Positions 1-5,611 of a stretch of 5,611 nucleotides of DNA are shown here, piece after piece. This DNA is from a bacterium. Its GTDB lineage: Bacteria; Verrucomicrobiota; Verrucomicrobiia; Methylacidiphilales; Verrucolacustridaceae. The notes under the pieces are model-generated. The model made no database searches, was not told where the DNA came from, and saw only the letters and a program-made list of their open reading frames with translations. The stretch lies in assembly GCA_009921985.1 (NCBI GenBank), contig RFWS01000073.1, positions 1-5,611 on the forward strand, given 5' to 3'. Positions within the stretch are counted from its first letter, which is position 1; every line of letters starts with the position of its first letter. The position numbers and the translations under genes are program-made.

Positions 1-685
1 GCGCCGGGAGGGCTTCGAGGTTCTCGTCTCCCGTCCGGAGGTCATTTTCCAGAAAGCGGCGGACGGCTCGGTGCTCGAACCAATCGAGACCCTTTACGCC
101 GAAATCCCCTCCTTCGCGTTGGGTGACATCATGGGCAACCTGGCCGGCCGCAAAGCCGAAATCGAGGACATGAAGCCGAACGGGGACAGCACCTCGATCC
201 GCGCCGCCATCCCCACCCGCGGCCTCATCGGTTTTGAAACCGACCTGCAGAACCTGACCAAAGGCCTGGGGGTCATTTCCCACCTCTTCCGCGAATACGG
301 GCCGTTCCGGGGGGAGATCCCCGCCCGGATCAACGGGGTTCTCGTTGCCTTGGAACCCGGCACCTCCACCGCCTACGCCCTCGACGGCCTGCAGGAACGC
401 GGAACCCTTTTTGTCGGTCCCCAGGAGGAGATCTACGCCGGCATGGTGGTGGGCGAAAATTCCCGCCCTGCCGACATGGTGGTCAACCCCTGCAAATCCA
501 AACATCTGACCAACATGCGATCCCAAGGAGATGGTAAAGGGATCCAACTGAGCCCACCGCTGAAGCACAGCCTGGAGCGAGGACTGGAGTATTTAGCCGA
601 AGACGAATACCTCGAGGTCACCCCCAAGAATCTCCGGTTTCGCAAAAAGATTCTCGATCACACCAAGCGCAAACGCGCGGAGTAA
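1..685 (+). CDS. typA: TypA/BipA ribosome-associated GTPase, C-terminal part (5' end outside window)
   Basis: This is the last 227 codons of TypA/BipA, read from base 2 with no start in the window. TypA is an EF-G-like translational GTPase that binds the 70S ribosome and aids 50S assembly and stress or cold adaptation. The GTPase domain and domain II lie upstream of the window. What is visible starts at the end of domain III (RREGFEVLVSRPEVIF, matching the family's RREGFE..VSRP.VIF). Domain V follows from about base 74 (EPIETLYAEIP, then IPTRGLIGFETDLQN). The BipA-specific C-terminal domain comes last, with INGVLVALEPG, YALDGLQERG, the LTNMR motif at 506-520 and the closing EVTPKNLRFRKKIL. 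The basic tail KRKRAE and TAA stop fit the usual family end, so the 3' end looks intact. An internal GTG at 71 is not a real start, because family sequence continues upstream of it. The next gene ends 20 bases away on the other strand. Identification is secure; only the amino-terminal two thirds are unseen. Confidence 0.96.
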   Translation, partial: RREGFEVLVSRPEVIFQKAADGSVLEPIETLYAEIPSFALGDIMGNLAGRKAEIEDMKPNGDSTSIRAAIPTRGLIGFETDLQNLTKGLGVISHLFREYGPFRGEIPARINGVLVALEPGTSTAYALDGLQERGTLFVGPQEEIYAGMVVGENSRPADMVVNPCKSKHLTNMRSQGDGKGIQLSPPLKHSLERGLEYLAEDEYLEVTPKNLRFRKKILDHTKRKRAE

Positions 686-705
686 TCTCCGTCGCCGCGG
701 CCTGA
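686..705. other. 20-base gap between convergent genes
   Basis: This is the space between the typA stop and the stop of the membrane protein gene. It contains small palindromes (ccgcgg, tgatca) but no convincing GC-rich hairpin with a T tract on either strand. Any shared terminator would have to lie within the coding ends. Confidence 0.6.
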
Positions 706-1644
706 TCAACCGGTGGGGGTCGGATCCGACGTCGAACCCTCCGACTCCCCAAAAACTCGCCGGTAGGCAGCCGCCTGGATCAAAAACCCAAGCGGCCAGG
801 CGACCAAGGCAAGGAAAAAGCAAATCAGGTAAAGAAGGGTCGAGATCGCATATATTTTCCAAAGTGAGGCGAAGGTTGCGGAAAGTTGAATCGTTAAAAG
901 GTAGATCAGGAGACCGGTGCCGCCAAGGTACGCCAGTGAAGGCAAGAAGGAAGCCAGCCACCCCACCACTACCCACAAGCCCACCGCCCCGAGGCTCCCA
1001 CGACAGGCGGTCCGACTGACCCCGATGGACCGGATCACTCCCCCATGTCGACGGGCCACTAAGGGCAGCGCCAGGTACGACCCTAGATAAAAACGCAGCG
1101 CTTTTCCGATCACGCCAAGAAAAAAAATCAAAGGAAAAATCCAAGCCAAATGAAGCAGGGAGAACGACCAGGCCCGCTTGAAAGGAATCCGGACGAGAAA
1201 CCAGTCCAACAGGCCGGCCAACAAAACAGCAACGGCCGCGCCACAAACCAGGAAGAAAAAGAACCAGGCTAAAACTGTGTAATTCAAAACCACACAACGC
1301 ACTCCCCACCGGAGCCGATCCCACCGCCCCGAAGTTCCGCCTGGCCCCTTTCGTAGGGCAAGTTGCAGCATCCCGGCGGACACCACCGGGGCGAAGGCGA
1401 GCCAAAGATAGGGGCCAATTTTGGGCACATAGTTCATGCCCATCAGCAGCAGGAACAAACCCCCGCTCAGCGCCCAACACGAAGCGTCCCAGTTTCTTCC
1501 CAAGGCCACGACCTGGCCCACCATCCCGGCGAACCCCAACTGCCCCCGAGCTTGCCGGAGCCGAACGGGAATCTTTTCGGTCCCGCGCATCCAGGACTCC
1601 ACCAAACGGAGGAACGGAAGGATGCGCCCGGAAAATATTTTCAT
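706..1644 (-). CDS. polytopic inner-membrane protein of unknown function, translationally coupled to the SLR protein
   Basis: A 312-residue protein I cannot assign to a named family. The sequence shows a short amphipathic, basic N-terminus (MKIFSGRILPFLRLVES, then several Arg), followed by about six or seven hydrophobic segments. These lie near residues 57-70, 78-97, 117-147 (long enough for one or two passes, with a WFFFFLV core), 160-180, 218-240, 241-258 and 266-292. It ends in a Glu/Ser/Pro/Thr-rich polar tail of about 15 residues. No catalytic motif, metal-binding cluster or transporter signature is visible, so it may be a scaffold or anchor rather than an enzyme. The start is ATG at 1642-1644, not the longer open frame reaching 1716, because ATG overlaps the TGA of the upstream gene (ATGA) and has AAGGAG at a good distance. 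The coupling implies equal expression with the SLR protein and perhaps a physical complex; that is inference. The gene is confident; the function is unknown. Confidence 0.88.
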   Translation of the reverse strand: MKIFSGRILPFLRLVESWMRGTEKIPVRLRQARGQLGFAGMVGQVVALGRNWDASCWALSGGLFLLLMGMNYVPKIGPYLWLAFAPVVSAGMLQLALRKGPGGTSGRWDRLRWGVRCVVLNYTVLAWFFFFLVCGAAVAVLLAGLLDWFLVRIPFKRAWSFSLLHLAWIFPLIFFLGVIGKALRFYLGSYLALPLVARRHGGVIRSIGVSRTACRGSLGAVGLWVVVGWLASFLPSLAYLGGTGLLIYLLTIQLSATFASLWKIYAISTLLYLICFFLALVAWPLGFLIQAAAYRRVFGESEGSTSDPTPTG

Positions 1645-1658
1645 TTCTGCTTCTCCTT
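1641..1658 (-). promoter_or_regulatory. ATGA stop/start overlap with Shine-Dalgarno for the membrane protein gene
   Basis: On the minus strand AAGGAG (1653-1658) lies 8 bases before the ATG at 1642-1644. The TGA of the preceding SLR gene is 1641-1643, so stop and start share two bases. This arrangement is a standard translational-coupling junction. It decides the start of the downstream gene and shows that both cistrons share one mRNA. Confidence 0.9.
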
Positions 1659-4600
1659 CGGGGATAGTTTTTTCTCCAAGGCCCGGATACGATATTGGAC
1701 CACCGCCGTCTCCCAATCGGGGTGATTTTCATTCAGGCGTTTGAGGTCCTGCAGGGCTTTTTGAAATTTCAGGTCTGCCTCTCCCTGTTTTTCCTGGGCC
1801 TCTAATTGCTCGGCCACATGAAGTTCCTCAAAGATCCTCAGGTATTCCTTGTCCGGGGATTCCTGGCTAAGCAATTGCCGGCGGACCTGTACTTCTTGGA
1901 GTCGGGCTTGCCATTTCTTGGATTCCTCGGTTTTTCCAGCCCAGAAAGCGATCGCCGCCACCATCCGGACTATCTCGGGATCGGAGGGCCGCTCTTGGGC
2001 CGCCTGTTCCGCCCAACTCCACGCTTTTTCTTTTTCCCCAAGTTGCGCCTGCATCATGGCAAGGCGCGCGCACGCCATCGCCCGCGTTTCCGGCTTTTGG
2101 GAAAGACTCTCGTAGAGCTCGATCATCTGCATGGGCGACAACACCCCAAACTGCAGGATCATATCCGCCACGGTCAGCATCCAGTCCGGCTTGATCCACA
2201 AAACAAAGGGAACCACCAATTTCCAGCAGGCGTTGGTAAGTTGCCCATGAAAAAGACCGCTGCCACCGCTGATGCCGAACCCGAAGGTAAGTTCCCCCTT
2301 GGCGTTTCCCCACGGAACGTTTCCCTCCTGGGCCAATTTCTCCACTTGACGGCTCCACCCTGCCTTTTCTTTGCGCTGGGAAACCCGATGGGAATCCTTT
2401 TGTTTTCTTTTTTCATCGGCCGCCAAAGCCTCCTCCTTCAGCTCTTTTTGGACTGGATCCAGCGCCAGGCGGGCCTCCCTCCGGTCACCCCCCTTCCACG
2501 CGAGGATGGCCCGGCCGAAACGGGCCGCAAAATTAGCCGACAGATTTTCGGCCATCCGAAAATGCTCCTCGGAAATTTGGGTGCTCGGGATGGGGCGGTC
2601 GGCCCACAAAAAAGCCCCGCCTTTGCCGCGACCCGCGGTGGCGGTCAGGGCCAACGATTGAAACCCGTCAAGTTTCTGCTCCCGCCAGATTTCCAACCCC
2701 CATTTCAAATGCTGAATCAGATAGGAAGCCCAGCGCCGTGGCGCAATGGGGGCCACAAAATCCCCCACATGAAGGAATTCCAGCCGGGTTTGGGGATGCT
2801 TCAACTTGATGTTGAAGTTGACCATTTCCACCGCGGGAGGGTTTTCCAGATGCCTTATCCAAGTTTCGGGAAATCGCCTACCTTGGACAACCATCGGGTC
2901 AACCCTCGGGCCAGCCAAGGAACAATACCCAGCCAGCGCATGCCAGCGCGCCCGTTCCTCGTCCTCCGCCTGGATTTGCGGCGAATCCAGCAACTCCTGC
3001 ACCATCTGCGATGCCTCGGACACATAGCCCAACCGGAAAGCTTCTCCGGCCAGAGCTCCCACCCCGGGTCCCTCCCCCCGATCCCCCCGAAGCGCCTTCC
3101 TTTGGACCTGAATTCCCTTGAGAGGATCGGCATTCTCCCAGCCCGCCGCATAGGCGGTGTGGAGCTGGTGCAGCCAGTCGGCCCCCGGGCGATATCCTGA
3201 GTCCCAAGCCGCCTGAAAACATCTCTCCGCGAAGTCGTATTTTCCCTCGTAAATCTGGGAGGAGCCCAGGGAGACCATCCGGTACTGTGCCCAGGGACGC
3301 TTGGCCTGGACGGAGGGAAGAAAGTAACGGTATGCCTCCTCTGGATTTTTTTTCACCCCCAATCCCTCTTCAAAGAATCTGCCTGCCTGCTCCCCGGCCC
3401 AAAGGCTGCCGGCATCCGCCGCTTTTCGGTACCAGCGCAAGGCCTCCTGATCATCCTTTTTGGTGCCGATGGCGTTCTCCAGGCATCGTGCCACGTTTTC
3501 ATCGGCCCATCGGTCCCCTGATCCGGTTTCAGACTTTTTGCGAAACCAACGGTAAGCTTCCCCGGGATTTTTATCTGTCCCACGACCATTTTCGCAAAAA
3601 ACCGCGACTTGGCCCATGGACCATGCCTGCCCGTTTTCCGCCGCTTTTCGGTACCACGTTAACGCCTCTTGGTCGTCAGCCTTGACCCCCAGGCCTTTCT
3701 CATAGCACCAACCGATCTGCTCCATTGCCCAGCCGGATTTCAGCTCGGCAGCCTTGCGGTAGCACTCCAGGGCTTTGCCGTGGTTTTTTTCCACCCCCAT
3801 GCCATGGAAGTAGTAGCGCCCCAGGTTGTCCCATCCCCAAGCTGAGTTTTTTTTGGTCTCCTCCTCGAGTTTCGTCAGCATCCGCCGGTACTGCTCCCGT
3901 GCCTCTTCAGGATTTTTTGGAACACCGATTCCCTCCGCATAGCATCGGGCTACTTTTTCCGGCGCCCAAAAATCACCCGATTCCGCCTGGCGGTTCCACC
4001 ACCGGAACGCCTCCGCTGGATTCTTCTCCGTGCCCCTCCCGTCCTCGTACATTTGGGCCAAACGCCCCATGGACCAGGCATTACCTTTTTCAGAAGCCTG
4101 GGTGTAAAGTCGGAGCGCCTCTTTCTCGTCTTTTTTCGTCCCCCTCCCGGCCTCGTAACAGGCAGCCACACCGCTGAGGCCTGAAGCATTTCCTTGGTTG
4201 GCGGACTTCTGAAACCACCCAAAGGCTTGGCCATCATTCTGCGGCACACCTCTTCCATCGTAATAACAGTCCGCCGCATGGAATTGCCCCCAGTCATTTC
4301 CAGCTTCCGCGGATTGAAGATAATATTCAAAGGCCTTCGCGGGATCTTTCTCCACGCCTCGCCCATACTCATAACAGAGCCCCAGCTGATTCAACGACCA
4401 CCCGTTCCTTTTCTCCGCCGCCTTGCGGTACCACCTCACCGCTTCCTTTTCATCCTTGCCGACTCCTTGGCCACTTTCATAACAAAAGCCGAGGTTGCCC
4501 ATGGCCATCTCGTTCCCTTGGTCGGCCGACCGGCGATACCACTCCACCGCCAGAGCCTGATCCTTCGTCACACCGATCCCACTGGCCAACCACCATCCCA

Positions 4601-5474
4601 CCTTGTTTTGCGCCCAACTGTTTCCGCCTTCGGCCGATTGCCGATAGGCGATAAATGCTTGGGGAAGGTTTTTTTCGGCTCCTTTTCCAAGCTCGTAACA
4701 AATTCCGAGGCCCATCGCCCCTCCGGGATTTCCCCGCTGGGCCGCTTTCCGATACCAACGGACGGCCTCGTTTTCATCCTTGGCCACACCGATGCCGTTC
4801 TCATAACAACGTCCAACACTCCCCATAGCCCCGACGTTTCCTTGGTCAGCGGATTTTCGATAAAGGGCGAAAGCCGCCGGAAGATCTTTCTGCACTCCAA
4901 TTCCATCCTCGTAGAACCTTGCCAGACTGACCAAATCCCCCTGGCGGCCGTGATCTGTGACCTCCTGAAGCATGGCAAAGGCCTGCTTTCCTTTGGTTGC
5001 CGGAAAAAACGTCCCCCAGGTGAATGCCAAGGATCGCTTGGCGTCGGGAACATCATGGTTCGCCATCTTTTGCAGGTCTTTTTCGACCCTTAAAAAAGCG
5101 ACTTTCGCCGTCTCCTCATCCTTGGGGATTCCTAATTCCCCATAAAACATACGACGCGCTTGCCAGGCCAACGCCCGCGGATCCCCTGATTCGGCGGCTT
5201 TCCGGTAAAGATCCCGGGCCTTGGGAACATCCATCAACCCCCCTTCCCCGCTAGAAAGTTTACGCGCCTGCCAGTAAATGTCTTCGGTTGAATTTTCCGG
5301 GCCCGCGAGGAGTAACCGGACACCACAGAGATAGGTCAGAATTAAAACGGAAAAAATTTGAATCAAGGCAGGGTCATGGTCTTTCCAAAAACGAGTGCGC
5401 TCAAGTGAACTTTTTCTTATCCGAGCAAAGCGTGGGATCAGCTGGGAAGATCGCCTGCGCGCTCGGCAAGCCAA
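1641..5474 (-). CDS. giant Sel1-like repeat (SLR) protein with signal/anchor segment and unassigned C-terminal region
   Basis: A protein of about 1277 residues, probably exported or anchored and working as a scaffold. Residues 1-34 are strongly basic. Residues 35-58 are a hydrophobic helix (ALIQIFSVLILTYL...LLLAG) that fits a signal peptide or anchor. No proper lipobox is present. Residues 62-179 hold degenerate SLR-like units. Residues 180-728 hold 15 SLR units of 36 residues with the pattern A..LG.CYE.G.GV.KD..EA.RWYRKAAE.GN.W. Unit 13 (504-546) carries a 7-residue charged insertion. Residues 729-764 look TPR-like, 765-1003 match nothing I know, 1004-1050 are highly charged helix, and about 1130-1200 and 1215-1277 look TPR or coiled-coil. 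The start is uncertain: TTG at 5474 has GAGG seven bases upstream and supplies the basic n-region; TTG at 5366 lacks both; ATG at 5234 follows a purine-rich run but would cut off the signal and half of the first repeat. SLR proteins such as HcpA, LpnE and EnhC (Legionella; similarly long and periplasmic) mediate protein-protein contacts. The specific role here is unknown. Confidence 0.92.
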   Translation of the reverse strand: MACRARRRSSQLIPRFARIRKSSLERTRFWKDHDPALIQIFSVLILTYLCGVRLLLAGPENSTEDIYWQARKLSSGEGGLMDVPKARDLYRKAAESGDPRALAWQARRMFYGELGIPKDEETAKVAFLRVEKDLQKMANHDVPDAKRSLAFTWGTFFPATKGKQAFAMLQEVTDHGRQGDLVSLARFYEDGIGVQKDLPAAFALYRKSADQGNVGAMGSVGRCYENGIGVAKDENEAVRWYRKAAQRGNPGGAMGLGICYELGKGAEKNLPQAFIAYRQSAEGGNSWAQNKVGWWLASGIGVTKDQALAVEWYRRSADQGNEMAMGNLGFCYESGQGVGKDEKEAVRWYRKAAEKRNGWSLNQLGLCYEYGRGVEKDPAKAFEYYLQSAEAGNDWGQFHAADCYYDGRGVPQNDGQAFGWFQKSANQGNASGLSGVAACYEAGRGTKKDEKEALRLYTQASEKGNAWSMGRLAQMYEDGRGTEKNPAEAFRWWNRQAESGDFWAPEKVARCYAEGIGVPKNPEEAREQYRRMLTKLEEETKKNSAWGWDNLGRYYFHGMGVEKNHGKALECYRKAAELKSGWAMEQIGWCYEKGLGVKADDQEALTWYRKAAENGQAWSMGQVAVFCENGRGTDKNPGEAYRWFRKKSETGSGDRWADENVARCLENAIGTKKDDQEALRWYRKAADAGSLWAGEQAGRFFEEGLGVKKNPEEAYRYFLPSVQAKRPWAQYRMVSLGSSQIYEGKYDFAERCFQAAWDSGYRPGADWLHQLHTAYAAGWENADPLKGIQVQRKALRGDRGEGPGVGALAGEAFRLGYVSEASQMVQELLDSPQIQAEDEERARWHALAGYCSLAGPRVDPMVVQGRRFPETWIRHLENPPAVEMVNFNIKLKHPQTRLEFLHVGDFVAPIAPRRWASYLIQHLKWGLEIWREQKLDGFQSLALTATAGRGKGGAFLWADRPIPSTQISEEHFRMAENLSANFAARFGRAILAWKGGDRREARLALDPVQKELKEEALAADEKRKQKDSHRVSQRKEKAGWSRQVEKLAQEGNVPWGNAKGELTFGFGISGGSGLFHGQLTNACWKLVVPFVLWIKPDWMLTVADMILQFGVLSPMQMIELYESLSQKPETRAMACARLAMMQAQLGEKEKAWSWAEQAAQERPSDPEIVRMVAAIAFWAGKTEESKKWQARLQEVQVRRQLLSQESPDKEYLRIFEELHVAEQLEAQEKQGEADLKFQKALQDLKRLNENHPDWETAVVQYRIRALEKKLSPKEKQK
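3291..4937 (-). repeat. array of 15 Sel1-like repeats (about 108 bp each)
   Basis: The region codes for residues 180-728 of the giant protein as 15 consecutive units. All are 36 residues except unit 13 of this region's family numbering (43 residues, 504-546) and the unit at 619-656 (38). Each unit predicts two antiparallel helices, with the signature loop G.G[VT].K[DN] between them. Two unit features stand out. Eleven of 15 units end in Trp just before the next unit's A/S, a position that is usually small or variable in SLRs. About ten units have Cys directly before the Tyr (or its replacement) of helix A. The DNA copies have diverged, so this is an old coding repeat and not a recent expansion. 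Confidence 0.93.
3966..4937 (-). repeat. three copies of a 324-bp (three-SLR) super-repeat
   Basis: The first nine SLR units group as three triads of exactly 108 residues: 180-287, 288-395 and 396-503 (4614-4937, 4290-4613 and 3966-4289). Within each triad the first unit ends SADQGN or SANQGN and lacks the terminal Trp. The second carries KDE[NK]EA[VL]R. The third carries EK[ND]...AF and ends AE.G[ND].W in all three. At the DNA level the motif around cgttt/cctt followed by ggt starts at 4835, 4511 and 4187, which is exactly 324 bases apart each time. This points to growth by duplication of a three-unit block. Confidence 0.8.
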
Positions 5475-5611
5475 GGCCCCGCCTCACGGGGTTGGATAAC
5501 CTCCATCGCCCCCGTCCGCCGACACTTGATTTCGACCCCTCCGGCGGCCAGCGACTTTGCCCCCAGCGTGATCCGCCACGGGAAACCCAGCAGATCGGCA
5601 TCCTTGAACTT
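5438..5611 (-). CDS. proS: prolyl-tRNA synthetase, C-terminal fragment (5' end outside window)
   Basis: The last 57 codons of a class II prolyl-tRNA synthetase, which charges tRNA-Pro in the cytoplasm. The reading frame begins at 5611 and ends at TGA 5438-5440. The visible sequence KFKDADLLGFPWRITLGAKS, then LAAGGVEIKCRRTG, matches the end of the anticodon-binding domain of bacterial ProS, where the usual form is [DE]..LIGIP.RI..G...L..G.VE.K.R. The catalytic motifs 1-3 and any editing domain lie outside the window. The tail after the motif (ending GDLPS) is about 20 residues long and not distinctive. The short length and lack of a start codon hide this gene from ordinary ORF calls, and the 66-residue open frame overlapping it (5401-5601) is a shadow. 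The SLR gene appears to start within its last codons, so the two are probably co-transcribed. Confidence 0.88.
   Translation of the reverse strand, partial: KFKDADLLGFPWRITLGAKSLAAGGVEIKCRRTGAMEVIQPREAGPWLAERAGDLPS
5482..5485 (-). promoter_or_regulatory. possible ribosome-binding site for the SLR gene
   Basis: Minus-strand GAGG lies seven bases before the TTG at 5472-5474, inside the 3' end of proS. It is a partial Shine-Dalgarno match and the main sequence reason to prefer this start, which overlaps proS by 37 bases. The competing TTG at 5364-5366 has only GGAAAG, 14 bases upstream, which is too far to be convincing. Confidence 0.4.

Noticed and set aside
686..705. Bidirectional terminator between the convergent genes
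   Set aside because: Only short palindromes are present and there is no stable stem with a T tract.
593..1732. 379-codon minus-strand frame overlapping the membrane gene and the end of typA
   Set aside because: The Arg/Gly/Pro-rich translation runs into the typA coding end. The competing frame (706-1644) has clear membrane segments, a Shine-Dalgarno and the ATGA junction.
1806..3200. 464-codon open frame on the plus strand
   Set aside because: It is antisense to the C-terminal half of the SLR gene. The Pro/Arg/His-rich, low-information composition is typical of a shadow frame in G+C-rich DNA, and the minus-strand gene is continuous through it.
3291..4937. Possible CRISPR or non-coding satellite because of regular spacing
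   Set aside because: The 108/324-bp period is a multiple of three, stays in one open frame and preserves the SLR protein pattern; the DNA copies are diverged.
4194..5093. 299-codon open frame on the plus strand
   Set aside because: It is antisense to the SLR array. The openness comes from the repeated codon pattern of the real gene, and the translation shows a matching 36-residue echo (ILRHT, IILGHTD) with no independent domain or ribosome-binding site.
5319..5348. Possible lipoprotein signal (Cys in LTYLC at the end of the hydrophobic segment)
   Set aside because: The residue before Cys is Leu, where a lipobox needs Gly, Ala or Ser, and hydrophobic sequence continues past the Cys. A type I signal or an uncleaved anchor fits better.
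5401..5601. 66-codon minus-strand frame at the right edge
   Set aside because: A different frame of the same strand gives clear ProS C-terminal sequence, so this one is a shadow.

Overview
This is a G+C-rich bacterial window with four protein genes. Three lie on the minus strand and the fourth, on the plus strand, converges with them. Both edges cut through housekeeping genes. The left edge holds the C-terminal third of the ribosome-associated GTPase TypA/BipA (plus strand, stop at 683-685). The right edge holds the last 57 codons of prolyl-tRNA synthetase (minus strand, stop at 5438-5440). The ProS fragment has no start codon long enough for an ORF call and is easy to miss. I recognised it from its C-terminal anticodon-binding-domain sequence.

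Between them, on the minus strand, is a two-gene unit. The first gene encodes a giant protein of about 1277 residues. It has a basic N-terminus, one hydrophobic signal or anchor segment, about 15 consecutive 36-residue Sel1-like (SLR) repeats, and a C-terminal part of about 500 residues. That C-terminal part has no domain I can name but includes a charged helical stretch and TPR-like helices. The second gene encodes a 312-residue polytopic membrane protein. It starts inside the stop codon of the first (ATGA overlap) with a good Shine-Dalgarno sequence inside the end of the first gene, so the two are almost certainly co-translated. The SLR gene in turn appears to start inside the 3' end of proS, so proS, the SLR gene and the membrane gene may form one transcript that meets typA tail-to-tail across only 20 bases.

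The most notable hidden structure is that the SLR array is not a simple 36-residue tandem repeat. Its first nine units form three copies of a three-unit super-repeat (108 residues, exactly 324 bp, visible at both DNA and protein level). A separate block of about 2.5 units later in the array was copied with a 453-bp offset.

The function of the pair is unknown. SLR proteins are typically scaffolds or adaptors, and a secreted or membrane-anchored SLR protein coupled to a membrane protein suggests a cell-envelope complex. Long SLR proteins and this style of repeat are frequent in the Planctomycetes-Verrucomicrobia group. I would guess a verrucomicrobial or related genome, at low confidence. There are no RNA genes, mobile elements, CRISPR arrays or gene-free stretches over 300 bases.
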